DNA of 64,000 nt. Source: Cellulosimicrobium funkei (GTDB taxonomy: Bacteria > Actinomycetota > Actinomycetes > Actinomycetales > Cellulomonadaceae). Below are positions 45,419-54,694 of this stretch, in pieces. Every line of letters starts with the position of its first letter. The stretch's first letter is position 1. The DNA lies in NCBI RefSeq assembly GCF_004519295.1, contig NZ_SOZH01000001.1, positions 339,725 to 403,724 on the forward strand, written 5' to 3'. The translations under genes were made by a program, and so were the position numbers. Below the pieces are notes generated by a model. It did not search any database. It had not been told where the DNA came from and saw only the letters and a list, made by a program, of their open reading frames with translations.

Positions 45419-45563
45419 CGGCGGGCCCGACCCGCAGGGCGGGACGGGGCCCGAGGGCTCGCCCGCGCACGGACCGGGGGCCGACGCCCACGGACCGGGC
45501 GACCGCGCGGCGTCGGGACCTTCGGCACTCCCGGATCTGACACCGCGGCGCGACGATGTGGAG

Positions 45564-46037
45564 ATGGACACAGTCGAGCGGACCGGGACAGGGGCACCGG
45601 TGGGGAGCGGGGGGCTCGCGACGGCCGAGCGCCCGCGCGCCTCGGCAGGGCTCGCGGAGCTCACGCCGGAGGAGAGCTACGCGCTCCTCGCGACCGTCCC
45701 CGTGGGCAGGATCGTCTACACCGACCACGCGCTGCCGGCGATCCAGCCGGTGAACTTCGTGCTCGACGGCCCGGACGTCGTGTTCCGGACCGCGGAGGGC
45801 TCGAAGCTCGCGGTGGCCGCCAGCCGCGCCGTCGTGGCGTTCGAGGTCGACTCGTTCGACGCCGACGCCCGCTCCGGGTGGTCCGTCGTGCTCGTCGGCC
45901 GCACGTTCGAGGTCACCGAGCCGGTGGAGCGCGCGCGGCTGCTCTCGCTCCCGCTCGTGACGTTCGTGCCCGGCGTGCGCGACCGCGTCATCAAGGTCGT
46001 GCCGCGCATCGTGACCGGCCGGAGGATCCTGCGCTGA
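45564..46037 (+). CDS. Pyridoxamine 5'-phosphate oxidase-fold flavin-binding protein
   Basis: A 157-residue protein with the split-barrel FMN/F420-binding fold: GRIVYTDHALPAIQPVNF, then VVFRTAEGSKL and WSVVLVGRTFEV. Related proteins occur in the mycobacterial DosR regulon. The ATG at 45564 leaves a short disordered N-terminus, and a longer in-frame extension to 45396 overlaps the response regulator. A degenerate DevR-like half site (GGGACCTTCGGCAC, 45515-45528) lies just upstream. Confidence 0.8.
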   Translation: MDTVERTGTGAPVGSGGLATAERPRASAGLAELTPEESYALLATVPVGRIVYTDHALPAIQPVNFVLDGPDVVFRTAEGSKLAVAASRAVVAFEVDSFDADARSGWSVVLVGRTFEVTEPVERARLLSLPLVTFVPGVRDRVIKVVPRIVTGRRILR

Positions 46038-46065
46038 CCCGCGGCCCGCGCACTACGCTCGACCG

Positions 46066-46578
46066 GTGACTGCGACGATCGAGGTGCGTGCCGGGACGCC
46101 CGCGGACTGGCCCGGCATCTGGCGGGCGCTCGAGCCGGTCTTCCGCGCGGGCGAGACGTACACGTACCCGCGTGACATCACGGAGGCCGACGCCCGGGCC
46201 GCGTGGCTCGACGCCCCGGGCGCGCGTGTCCTCGTCGCGGTCCCGGCGGAGGACGGTGCCCGTGGCACCGTGCTCGGCACGGCGAAGTATCTGCCCAACC
46301 ACCCCGGTGCCGGGGCGCACGTCGCGAACGCGAGCTTCGTCGTCGGGCCCGACGGAGCCGGGCGTGGCGTCGGCCGGGCGCTCGCGCGCGCCGTGCTCGA
46401 CGGTGCGCGCGCAGACGGCTACCGGGCGATGCAGTTCAACGCGGTCGTGGAGACGAACGAGCGCGCGGTCCGGCTCTGGGAGTCGCTGGGGTTCACGATC
46501 CTCGCGACCGTCCCCGAGGCGTTCGACCACCCGGTGCACGGGCTCGTCGGCCTGCACGTCATGCACCGGACGCTCTGA
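46066..46578 (+). CDS. GNAT-family N-acetyltransferase
   Basis: A 170-residue acetyltransferase. The acetyl-CoA loop is VGPDGAGRGVGRALARAVL, and the later ERAVRLWESLGF block is typical. The substrate is unknown, since the class includes phosphinothricin-like and protein acetyltransferases. It uses a GTG at 46066 and is only 28 bases after the flavin-binding protein, so it may be co-transcribed. It is convergent with the sensor kinase. Confidence 0.85.
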   Translation: MTATIEVRAGTPADWPGIWRALEPVFRAGETYTYPRDITEADARAAWLDAPGARVLVAVPAEDGARGTVLGTAKYLPNHPGAGAHVANASFVVGPDGAGRGVGRALARAVLDGARADGYRAMQFNAVVETNERAVRLWESLGFTILATVPEAFDHPVHGLVGLHVMHRTL

Positions 46579-46590
46579 GCACCCGACGCG

Positions 46591-47766
46591 TCAGCCGAGC
46601 GGCACCCACCACTCGAGGCGGGTGCCGCCGTCGGGCCGGGCGGTCGCGGTGCTCGACCCGCCGAGCGCGGCGGCGCGCGCCTGCATGTTCCGCAGGCCGG
46701 AGCGCCGGCCGCCGGGCTGGATGCCCACGCCGTCGTCCGTGACGGTGAGGCGCGCCTCGTGCGCGGTCACGGCCAGGTGCACGACGACGCGGCTCGCCTG
46801 CGCGTGCCGGGCGACGTTGGTCAGGGCCTCGCCGAGCACGACGACGAGCTGGTCCGCGACCTCGGCCGGCAGGCTGGGGCCGCCGTCGGTCACGCCCGCG
46901 CCCGACCCCTCGGCCGCCACCTCGACGTCGACCTCGGGCGCGAACCCGAGCACGGTCGTCGCGGCCTCGGCCTGCGCGCGGAACCGGTCCTCGATCGAGG
47001 GCGCGTCCGGGTCCGTGGCCGTGTGCAGCGCGAAGATCGTGGACCGGATCTGCCGGATCGTCTCGTCGAGGTCGGAGACGGTCTCCTCGATGCGCGTGCG
47101 CGCGTTCGGGTCGCTGACGAGCGGCTGCACGCTCATGAGCGTCATGGCCGACGCGAAGAGGCGCTGGATGACGACGTCGTGCAGGTCGCGCGCGATCCGG
47201 TCGCGGTCCTCCAGCACACCCACCTGCTTCGCCCGGCCGTAGAGCCGCGCGTTCTCGATGGCGACGCCCGCGGCGGCGGCGAGCGCGACCACGGCCGCCT
47301 CGTCCTCCGCGGTGAACTCCTCGCACCCGCCCCCGGGGACCTGCTTGTCGGTGAGGTAGAGGTTGCCGAACACCGTGTCGCGCACCCGCACCGGCACGCC
47401 GAGGAACGTGTGCATGGGCGGGTGGCCCTCGGGGAAGCCGGCCGAGCGCACGTCGTCGGCGATCTCCGGCACGCGGATGGGCGCCGGGTGGTCGATGAGC
47501 TCGCCCAGCAGACCCTCGCCGTGCGGCCAGTGGTCGATCTCGGCGACCTCGTCGTCCGAGAGGCCCAGGGGGATGAACTGCGCGAGGCGCTCGCGCCCCG
47601 AGGCGTCGAGCACCCCGAGCGCGCCGTACCGGGCGCCCGTGAGCTCCATCGCCGCGTCGACGATGCGCCGCAGCACCTGCGGCAGGTCGAGGTCGCTCGT
47701 CACCGCCACGACGGCGTCCAGCACGCGTTGCCCGGCGCTGGCCGGCAGGTCGGTCGTTCCGCTCAC
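46591..47766 (-). CDS. GAF-domain sensor histidine kinase (DevS/DosT-like)
   Basis: A 391-residue kinase. Residues about 15-170 are one GAF domain, including HPPMHTFLGVPVRVRD and VFGNLYLTDK, which closely resemble the heme-binding GAF of DevS/DosT. The His of GHPPM is a candidate heme ligand (inference). The HisKA_3 box with the phosphoacceptor is DRIARDLHDVVIQRLF, and the ATPase has EALTNVARHA and DDGVGIQ. M. tuberculosis DevS has two GAF domains, so this is a shorter form. It probably phosphorylates the regulator at 44690. The start is GTG. Confidence 0.85.
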   Translation of the reverse strand: MSGTTDLPASAGQRVLDAVVAVTSDLDLPQVLRRIVDAAMELTGARYGALGVLDASGRERLAQFIPLGLSDDEVAEIDHWPHGEGLLGELIDHPAPIRVPEIADDVRSAGFPEGHPPMHTFLGVPVRVRDTVFGNLYLTDKQVPGGGCEEFTAEDEAAVVALAAAAGVAIENARLYGRAKQVGVLEDRDRIARDLHDVVIQRLFASAMTLMSVQPLVSDPNARTRIEETVSDLDETIRQIRSTIFALHTATDPDAPSIEDRFRAQAEAATTVLGFAPEVDVEVAAEGSGAGVTDGGPSLPAEVADQLVVVLGEALTNVARHAQASRVVVHLAVTAHEARLTVTDDGVGIQPGGRRSGLRNMQARAAALGGSSTATARPDGGTRLEWWVPLG

Positions 47767-47963
47767 CCGATGCAGTCTCCCAGACCCCGGCGGCCGGGCG
47801 GCACCCGTCTCGCCCGGGGTGTGACGTGGGCGACACCGCCGCGCTATCGTGCGTCCACATCTCGGGACGTCCGACGCCGTCCTGCCGCCGGCCGCACGTC
47901 GCCGTCGCGCAGGTCCCGGACCACCGGGCCGTCGACGCAGGGGCCGAAGGGACGCGGTGCCGC

Positions 47964-48773
47964 ATGCCGACCACCGACCAGGGCGCGGACGTCGCCCCGC
48001 GCTCCGGAGCGCCCGCCGAGGCCGCGGCGAGCGCCCTCGCGGACCTGCGGTCCGCCGTCGGGCACCTGCACCCCGACGACCCGGCCGAGCTCGTCGCGAT
48101 CGCCGACGACCTGCGCGCGCTCGGCAGCCCGGCCGCCGCGGTCCCGTTCTACGAGGCGGCCGTCGAGCAGGGCGTGCCGGGGGCCGTGTACCGGCTGGGC
48201 GTCGCGCACCACGAGGCGGGCGACGCCGTGGAGGCGTTCCGCTGCTTCGAGCTCGCCGGTCTGGCGGGCGACGCGCTGGGGGCGTTCATGGCCGCGCAGG
48301 TCGCGGCGGAGCGCGGCGACCTGCACGCGGCCCGCCGCTGGTACGAGCTCGCGCAGGGAGTCGAGGGCGCGGCCGTGCGGCTCGCGCAGGTGCTCGCCGA
48401 GCTGGGGGAGCGCGACGCCGCCGAGGACGTCCTCGCGGCGACGTCGGGCGAGAGCTGGGAGGCGGCGGTCGAGCTCGTGCGCAGCGGCGCGCTGACCCCG
48501 GACGACGCCGTCGCGCTGCTCGAGGGGTGGGCGGGGTCGGGCGAGGCGCGCGTCGCGGCGGCCCTCGCGGACCTCTACGTGCGCGCGGGCCGCGGGCCGG
48601 ACGCCGAGGACCTGCTCGAGCAGGCGGCGCTCGCCGGCGAGCCGACCGCGCGCACGAGCCTCGGGGTGCTCCGCCTCCGGGCGGGCCGCGTCGCCGAGGC
48701 GATGGCCCTGTGGCACGAGGCGGCCGCCCAGGGCGATCCCCAGGCGGCGGAGCTGCTGGCCCGCTTCGGCTGA
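47964..48773 (+). CDS. SEL1/TPR repeat protein
   Basis: A 269-residue protein of Ala-rich helical repeats, for example AAAVPFYEAAVEQGVPGAVY, AVEAFRCFELAGLAGDAL, AEDLLEQAALAGEP and AMALWHEAAAQGDPQAAELL. These match SEL1-type or TPR repeats that mediate protein contacts. There is no signal peptide. The ATG at 47964 follows GAAGGGA. The upstream GTG at 47826 gives an unconvincing extension. The function is unknown. Confidence 0.75.
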   Translation: MPTTDQGADVAPRSGAPAEAAASALADLRSAVGHLHPDDPAELVAIADDLRALGSPAAAVPFYEAAVEQGVPGAVYRLGVAHHEAGDAVEAFRCFELAGLAGDALGAFMAAQVAAERGDLHAARRWYELAQGVEGAAVRLAQVLAELGERDAAEDVLAATSGESWEAAVELVRSGALTPDDAVALLEGWAGSGEARVAAALADLYVRAGRGPDAEDLLEQAALAGEPTARTSLGVLRLRAGRVAEAMALWHEAAAQGDPQAAELLARFG

Positions 48774-48822
48774 CGCCGGGGGGCGCACCGGACCGGGCTG
48801 CCCAGGCCGGGCACGCAGAAAG

Positions 48823-48874
48823 GCGCCCGGCGGGCGACCGGCTCCGTCGAGCTGTCGGTCGCCCTGCCGGGCGC
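48823..48874. terminator. Bidirectional terminator hairpin
   Basis: Arms 48823-48840 and 48856-48874 pair over 18 bases with one bulged base. It lies between the convergent SEL1 gene (stop 48773) and DoxX gene (stop 49017). Confidence 0.7.
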
Positions 48875-49016
48875 GGAGGGCGGGACGTGCGGGTGGTCTC
48901 CCCACCGCCCGCACGCCCCTCTTCCCCCGGGAGCGACTCCCTGCAGCGACGGCCTCAGATCGTCGCGCGGTATCGGTCGCCCCGTGGCCCGCCGCACACG
49001 GCGGGCGGTCGAACCG

Positions 49017-49592
49017 TCAGACCAGCCAGGCGTTGCGCTGGACGAACGGGATCCTCTTCCACGTCTTGCCGAGCCCGAGCACGCTGCCCGCCCCGAGGAG
49101 CGTGAGAGCGATGATCGTGAGCGACATCGTGATGTGGTCGTCGATGATCGGGTTGGTCACGAGCGGGAGCTCGGCCAGGTACATGAGCAGGAGCAGGAGC
49201 GTGCCGCTCACCGCGGCGATCCGCATCCCGATGCCCAGGATCAGGGCGAGCCCGATGCCGAGCAGACCGACCATGAAGAGCACGTCGATGAACGCGTTCC
49301 CCGCGAGGCCGCCGAAGAAGCCCGAGAACGTGCCCTCGAGGTTCGACAGGAAGCCGGTGGTCGGGCTGTTCCCGTTGATCCACGACCGCTCGGCGGGGGT
49401 GGCGAACCCGAGCCCGAACGTCTTGTCGAGGAAGGCCCAGAGAAAGTAGAACCCGATCGTGATCCGCAGGACGCCGAGCACCACCTGGGTGGGTCGCGTG
49501 GCGCGCTCCGCGAGGCTGAGGGTCTCCGGCTCGGTGCCTTCGACCGTGGGGAGCGGCGCGTTGGCGTTCCGCTCGATCGTCCCCTTCATCAC
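49017..49592 (-). CDS. DoxX-family membrane protein
   Basis: A 191-residue membrane protein with about five hydrophobic segments. VLRITIGFYFLWAFLDKTFG is the DoxX start. DoxX proteins are linked to membrane redox and oxidative stress defence. A perfect GGGAC-CTAG-GTCCC box 97-116 bases upstream suggests control by the DevR-like regulator nearby. An ATG one codon downstream is equally possible as the start. Confidence 0.82.
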   Translation of the reverse strand: MMKGTIERNANAPLPTVEGTEPETLSLAERATRPTQVVLGVLRITIGFYFLWAFLDKTFGLGFATPAERSWINGNSPTTGFLSNLEGTFSGFFGGLAGNAFIDVLFMVGLLGIGLALILGIGMRIAAVSGTLLLLLMYLAELPLVTNPIIDDHITMSLTIIALTLLGAGSVLGLGKTWKRIPFVQRNAWLV

Positions 49593-49688
49593 TGTCCCCT
49601 CTCATCGACCCGTCCGGTGCGGTCGGGCTCCTGAGACCAAGCAAACCCCTGTGAAGGAAGGGTGGACGTCAGGCAAAAGTCGCCGGGC

Positions 49689-49708
49689 CCGGGGACCTAG
49701 GTCCCCGG
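49689..49708. promoter_or_regulatory. Putative DevR (DosR) box, perfect palindrome
   Basis: CCGGGGACCTAGGTCCCCGG is a 20-bp perfect palindrome holding the GGGAC-N4-GTCCC core. It lies upstream of the DoxX gene and just past the end of the coiled-coil lipoprotein gene, both on the minus strand. A terminator role for the latter is also possible. Confidence 0.6.
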
Positions 49709-49764
49709 TGCGGACGAGGGTCCGGCGACACCGGGCGCGGGCCGCCCGCGCCCGGCCCGTGCGG

Positions 49765-50283
49765 TCAGGAGCCGGACGCGTCCTCGAGGTCCGCGCGGAG
49801 CTCGTCGACCCGGGTGCGCAGGCTCTCGATCGCGTCGCGCACCGCGGCGTCGGCGCCGGAGAGGGTGCCCGCGACGTCGCCGAGCTCGGTGGACGCGTCC
49901 TCGAGCGCGGCCTCGGCGTCGGCCAGGCGCTGCTCGGCCTGGGCGCGCGTCTCGTCCGTGGCGGACGCCGCCTCGTCCGCCGCGGCGCGGGCCTCGTCGG
50001 CGGCCTCCTGCGCGGACGCGACGGCCTCCTCGGCGCGGGTGCGCGTGTCGTCCGGGAGGGTGCCCAGGTCGTCCGTGAGCGACCGGACGTCCTCGCCGAT
50101 CGTCTCGACCTGCGCGCCCGCGTCGTCGAGGAACTGCTGGACCTGGTCGCCCGTCAGGGTGAATTCCGGCACGCTCACCGAGCCGTCCTCGGCGCACCCG
50201 CCCAGCGCGACGGTCGCGGCGACGGCTGCCCCGAGCGCGAGCGCGCGGGACGTTGACCTGCGGTGACGTGTCGGTGAACTCAT
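49765..50283 (-). CDS. Coiled-coil lipoprotein of unknown function
   Basis: A 172-residue lipoprotein with lipobox LGGC after a hydrophobic signal. The mature part is one long Ala/Glu/Asp-rich helix with heptads (AVASAQEAADEARAAADEAA). It shares the VETIGEDVRSL block with the secreted protein at 29553-30053. It may be a cell-envelope spacer or stress protein. It is divergent from the VanY-PASTA gene. Confidence 0.7.
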   Translation of the reverse strand: MSSPTRHRRSTSRALALGAAVAATVALGGCAEDGSVSVPEFTLTGDQVQQFLDDAGAQVETIGEDVRSLTDDLGTLPDDTRTRAEEAVASAQEAADEARAAADEAASATDETRAQAEQRLADAEAALEDASTELGDVAGTLSGADAAVRDAIESLRTRVDELRADLEDASGS

Positions 50284-50480
50284 GGGGCGATTGTCCACCG
50301 CGAACATGAGACCGGGGTGAGAGCCTCGTGGACGCGGTGTACGGTAGGCGGACGAGGGCACTGTGGCGTGCAGCACACCGATCGTGTGCGCGCGCAGCCG
50401 TGACGTCGGGCGCGACGACGCGCACATCCGGCGTGCGGGACCGCAGGTCCGTGGCAGGGCACGAAGCACGGGAGTGAGCG

Positions 50481-52556
50481 GTGAGCACCACGGCGGAGCA
50501 CGAGGGCGCGGACGACGCGCCCGTGACGCCCGAGCCCGCGCCCGCCGCCGCCGCGGTGGGCCCGGAGTCGTTCGGACGGCGCGCGCGGGCCGTGTCGCAC
50601 GTCCTCATCTCGTCGGCGCTCGCCATCACGCTCGCCGCGGCCCTCGCCGGCAGCGCCCAACCCCGCCCGGGCGCGTCGTTCTTCGCGCAGGAGGCGACCA
50701 CGGCGACCCAGGTCGCGGCGCTCTCGAGCACGCTCGGGGCCGGCCTCGACGAGGGCCAGCAGCTCGACGGCGCCATCGAGGTCCTCGCGACGGCCAACGC
50801 GCTCGACGACGGCCACGTCTCCCCGCCCGTCGAGCAGGCTCGCGCCGAGCTCGGCATGCTCCTGGCCACCTACCTCGCGCAGCAGGACGCGGCCCGCCGC
50901 GTCCCCGCGCCCCTCGTGCCCGACGGCGACCTCGACCTGGACGAGTCGCTCGACGGCGCGCAGGTCCCCGAGCTGCCGGAGCCGCTCGGCCCGGGTACGG
51001 GCGCAGGCGCCGGCGCTGGTGACGACGACACCACGACGGGCACGGACGGCGATACCGAGGACCCCGCGACCGACCGCCCGGCGCAGCAGCCCGCGACGGT
51101 CGACGCCGCCGGGGACGCGGCGGCGGATGCGGTCCGCACCGCGGCGACGCCCACGGCGCCCTCGCCGAGCCCGACGAGCAGCCCGTCCCCCGGCGCGTCC
51201 ACCGACCCCTCGCCGAGCGTCACCCCGAGCCCCGGCGGCGCGCCGAGCCCGGCGCCCGGCACGAGCACGCCCCTGGACCCGTCCGCCCCCGGCGGCACGG
51301 GATCCCCGGGAGGCCCGGGATCCCCGGGCGACCGGACGCTGCCCGAGGACGAGGTGCCCGCGCCCGACGGGGTGGCACCCGGCGAGATCGACGGTTCCCA
51401 GGACCCGGCCGACGGCTCGGCTGACAGCGGTGACGGCGACCACGCCGAGGGCGACGACCACGCGCACGGCGACGTGACGCTGGAGGACGTCCTCGCCTCC
51501 GCGACGACGCTCGCCGAGCTGCTCGGCACCGACCTCGTGCCGGTCGGGGTCGTCCCGGCAGCCGGGGCGACGGCGCTCGCGGGCACGACCCTCGCGGAGC
51601 GGCTCGCCGAGGTCGTCGAGCGGTACGCGGGCTCGACGGCGCAGTACCAGAACGGCCGCATCCCGCCGGAGGCGCTGTGCGCGCTCGACTTCGCGCCGGG
51701 CAAGACCCTGCGCTGCGACGCCGCGGAGCAGCTCGAGGCCCTCGCCGCCGAGTTCGAGAAGGAGTTCGGGTACGCGCTGAAGATCACCGACGCGTACCGC
51801 CCCTACGACGAGCAGGTGCGCCTCAAGGCGGTCAAGCCCTACCTCGCGGCCGTGCCCGGCACGTCGCAGCACGGGTGGGGGCTCGCGATCGACGTCGGCG
51901 GGAACGTGCCGTCGGGGACGTCGCTCGAGTACGTCTGGCTCCGCACGCACGGCCCGGACTACGGCTGGGACAACCCCGCGTGGGCGCGGCCCAACGGGTC
52001 CAAGCCGGAGCCGTGGCACTTCGAGTTCTTCGCGGCGGGCAAGATGCCGTCGCGGTACACGCCTGCCGAGAGCAGCGCGCCGTCCACGCCGCAGAAGCCG
52101 GCGACGCCGACCGCGCCCGCGCCGAAGCCGACGACCCCGGCCGCGCCGCAGCCCCCGGCACCGACCACGCCGAAGCCGCCGGCCCCGACGACGCCCGAGC
52201 CGTCGAACCCGGGGCCGTCGAACCCCGGGCCGTCCAACCCTGAGCCGTCGACGGTGACCGTCCCGGGCGGGCTCGTCGGCAGGTCGCAGGCCGAGGTCGA
52301 GGCCGCGCTCTCGAAGGCCCAGCTCAAGGTCAGCGTCACGACGACGGAGAACTCGGCCGCGGCGGGGACCGTGCTGTCCGTCGACCCCGGCTCCGGCGCG
52401 ACGGTCGCGGTCGGCAGCACGGTCGCGATCGTCGTCTCGTCCGGTCCGCCCGAGCCGGAGCCGGAGCCGACCGGACCCGAGCCGTCGCCCTCGCCTACGG
52501 AGGCCACGCCGACGCCGACGCGTGGGCCCGAGGAGACGGAGACGTCCGCTCCCTGA
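50481..52556 (+). CDS. VanY-type D,D-carboxypeptidase with PASTA domain
   Basis: A 691-residue exported protein. A membrane anchor at about 40-60 is followed by a helical region and a long Pro/Ser/Gly/Thr-rich linker (170-310). A peptidase M15B domain (about 390-520) has zinc motifs SQHGWGLAID and EPWHFEF. A Pro/Thr linker and one PASTA domain (VTVPGGLVGRSQAEVEAAL) complete it. It should trim D-Ala from peptidoglycan stems, and PASTA binds peptidoglycan. A GTG at 50474 is an alternative start. Confidence 0.85.
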   Translation: MSTTAEHEGADDAPVTPEPAPAAAAVGPESFGRRARAVSHVLISSALAITLAAALAGSAQPRPGASFFAQEATTATQVAALSSTLGAGLDEGQQLDGAIEVLATANALDDGHVSPPVEQARAELGMLLATYLAQQDAARRVPAPLVPDGDLDLDESLDGAQVPELPEPLGPGTGAGAGAGDDDTTTGTDGDTEDPATDRPAQQPATVDAAGDAAADAVRTAATPTAPSPSPTSSPSPGASTDPSPSVTPSPGGAPSPAPGTSTPLDPSAPGGTGSPGGPGSPGDRTLPEDEVPAPDGVAPGEIDGSQDPADGSADSGDGDHAEGDDHAHGDVTLEDVLASATTLAELLGTDLVPVGVVPAAGATALAGTTLAERLAEVVERYAGSTAQYQNGRIPPEALCALDFAPGKTLRCDAAEQLEALAAEFEKEFGYALKITDAYRPYDEQVRLKAVKPYLAAVPGTSQHGWGLAIDVGGNVPSGTSLEYVWLRTHGPDYGWDNPAWARPNGSKPEPWHFEFFAAGKMPSRYTPAESSAPSTPQKPATPTAPAPKPTTPAAPQPPAPTTPKPPAPTTPEPSNPGPSNPGPSNPEPSTVTVPGGLVGRSQAEVEAALSKAQLKVSVTTTENSAAAGTVLSVDPGSGATVAVGSTVAIVVSSGPPEPEPEPTGPEPSPSPTEATPTPTRGPEETETSAP

Positions 52557-52673
52557 CCCGCGCGACACCTTCGGGCCTGGCCGGCGGGCATCGTCGTGAC
52601 GCGCCGACGGGGGCAACAGCGACGGGGCGCGCGGAAGTCCGCAGTTGCGCCCGGCACGAGGGCGCCGCCGAAA

Positions 52674-52721
52674 ATGCCGTGCGCCTTCCGTACCGACGGC
52701 GTAGCGTCGGGCGGGATGTGA
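52674..52721 (+). promoter_or_regulatory. Possible leader ORF upstream of ABC-F gene
   Basis: An ATG at 52674 opens a 15-codon frame, MPCAFRTDGVASGGM, ending at TGA 52721, with GAGGG about 11 bases before it. ABC-F resistance genes are often controlled by ribosome stalling on a leader peptide. Only position and size support this. Nothing else is seen in the 270-base gap. Confidence 0.25.
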
Positions 52722-52826
52722 ACCTCACCCGCCCCGGCCGCTCCGTCCCGTCGAGCCCGTCGCCGTGGCCCCCGCCGCCCTCCGCGGCGTGCGCGCGCCA
52801 CCCGGGCACCTGGTAGGTGATCACCC

Positions 52827-54566
52827 ATGGCACGTCCCACCCCTGTCCTGCGCGCGTCCGACGTCCGCGTGTCCTTCGCGGGCCGCGCGGTCCTGCGCGG
52901 CGTCGACCTCGCCGTCGACCCCGGCCATCGCACGGGTCTCGTCGGCGAGAACGGTGTCGGCAAGTCCACGCTCCTGCGGGTGCTCGCGGGCACGCTCGCC
53001 CCAGACGACGGCACGGTGAGCCGGCCCGCCGACCTCGGGTTCCTGCACCAGGAGTTCCCGTACCCGCCGACGACGTCGGTCCGCGCGGTCGTCGACGACG
53101 CGCTCGCGCGCGTCCGCGGGATCGAGCGCGAGCTCGAGGAGGCGGCGCTCGCCCTCGCCGGCGACCCGGGCGGCGAACCCGTCCCCGGTGCCGAGGAGGC
53201 GTACGCGCGCGCCCTCGCGCGCGCCGAGCTCGCCGACGTCTGGGACGCCGACGCGCGGGCCGCGCGCACGCTCGCGGGTCTCGGGCTCGACGTGGAGGGG
53301 GTCGCCGGCCGCGAGGTCGGGTCGCTGTCCGGGGGCCAGCGCACGCGGCTCGGCCTCGCCGCGCTGCTCGTGCGCCAGCCCGGCGCGATGCTGCTCGACG
53401 AGCCGACGAACCACCTCGACGACGCCGCGGCGGAGTTCCTCGCCGCGGCGCTGCGCGCGCTCCCGGGCGCCGTGGTGCTCGCGAGCCACGACCGCGTGTT
53501 CCTCGACGAGGTGTGCACCGAGATCCTCGACCTCGACCCGGTCGCGGAGCCGCTCCGCGGCGCGGGCGGCAGGGACGCGGCACGCGGCGGGGGAGCGGGG
53601 ACCCTCTACGGCGGCACGTACGGCGACTACCTCGAGGCCAAGCGCGTCGAGCGCGAGCGCTGGGAGCAGCGCTTCGAGGCGGAGCAGGCCGAGCTCGCGG
53701 AGCTGCGGCGCGGGGTCGCGGTGACGGCCCGGGACGTCGCGAAGAACCGTGAGCGGGGCAACCAGGCGAAGATCCTCTACGACTTCAAGGGCGAGCGCGT
53801 GCAGGGCCAGATCGCGCGGCGCGTGCGCAACGCGCAGCAGCGGCTCGACGCGCTCGAGCGCGACCAGGTGCGCAAGCCGCCCCCGCCCCTGCGCTTCGCA
53901 CCGCCGAGCGGGGGGACCCGCCTCGCGCCGGGCGGTGGCGACGTGGTCGCGTGGGCGCGCGGCGTCGTCGTGCATCGGCCCGGGCGTGGAGGGCCCGGGG
54001 CGGCCCCGGGCGAGCGGCCGGACCGGCTCGACATGGCAGCGTCGGGCGTCCCGTCGATCGAGGTCGCGCGGGGGAGCCAGCTGCTCGTCACCGGGGCCAA
54101 CGGTGCCGGAAAGTCCACGCTGCTGCACGTGCTCGCGGGCGACCTCGTGCCCGACGCCGGCACCGTGGGCCGGGCGCGCGGGGTCCGGGTGGGGCTGCTC
54201 GAGCAGGACGTGCACCTGCACGACGACGACCGCACCCCGCGCGAGCTGCTCGCCCTCGCGCAGGGCGTGGACCCGGCGGACGCGCGCGACGCGGCCGTGG
54301 ACGCGCACGGCCTCCTCGCGCCGCGCGACCTGGGGCGACGGCTCGCGGAGCTCTCCGTGGGGCAGCGCCGGCGCGTGGTGCTCGCGATGCTCGTCACGCA
54401 GGCGCCCGACGTGCTGCTCCTCGACGAGCCGACGAACCACGTGTCGCTCACGCTCGCGGGCGAGCTCATGGAGGCCGTGGAGGAGTGGCCGGGCGCCGTG
54501 GTCGTGGCGTCGCACGACCGGTGGCTGCGGCGCCGCTGGCAGGGCGACGCCGTGCACCTCGCCTGA
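52827..54566 (+). CDS. ABC-F family ATPase
   Basis: A soluble 579-residue protein with two ABC domains and no membrane part. Walker A motifs are GENGVGKST and GANGAGKST, signatures LSGGQRTR and LSVGQRRR, and Walker B elements LLDEPTNHLD and LLDEPTNHVS. The linker between the domains (about 255-330) is long and charged. ABC-F proteins act on the ribosome, either protecting it from antibiotics or assisting translation. Which group this belongs to cannot be settled by eye. Confidence 0.88.
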   Translation: MARPTPVLRASDVRVSFAGRAVLRGVDLAVDPGHRTGLVGENGVGKSTLLRVLAGTLAPDDGTVSRPADLGFLHQEFPYPPTTSVRAVVDDALARVRGIERELEEAALALAGDPGGEPVPGAEEAYARALARAELADVWDADARAARTLAGLGLDVEGVAGREVGSLSGGQRTRLGLAALLVRQPGAMLLDEPTNHLDDAAAEFLAAALRALPGAVVLASHDRVFLDEVCTEILDLDPVAEPLRGAGGRDAARGGGAGTLYGGTYGDYLEAKRVERERWEQRFEAEQAELAELRRGVAVTARDVAKNRERGNQAKILYDFKGERVQGQIARRVRNAQQRLDALERDQVRKPPPPLRFAPPSGGTRLAPGGGDVVAWARGVVVHRPGRGGPGAAPGERPDRLDMAASGVPSIEVARGSQLLVTGANGAGKSTLLHVLAGDLVPDAGTVGRARGVRVGLLEQDVHLHDDDRTPRELLALAQGVDPADARDAAVDAHGLLAPRDLGRRLAELSVGQRRRVVLAMLVTQAPDVLLLDEPTNHVSLTLAGELMEAVEEWPGAVVVASHDRWLRRRWQGDAVHLA

Positions 54567-54694
54567 CGGCCCCGCCGCGCCCGTCCGCCCGGCCGCCGGG
54601 CGGAGCGCGGGTCGGGCGCGGGGAGGTGGAGCGCGGGGTGCAGGGTCCTGGAACGCGGTGGCCGTGTGCCGCGCGGCGTGCGTAGGGTCGGGCG

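Noticed and set aside
47826..47963. N-terminal extension of the SEL1 protein from an upstream GTG
   Set aside because: Composition differs from the repeat protein, and the ATG at 47964 has a better ribosome site.
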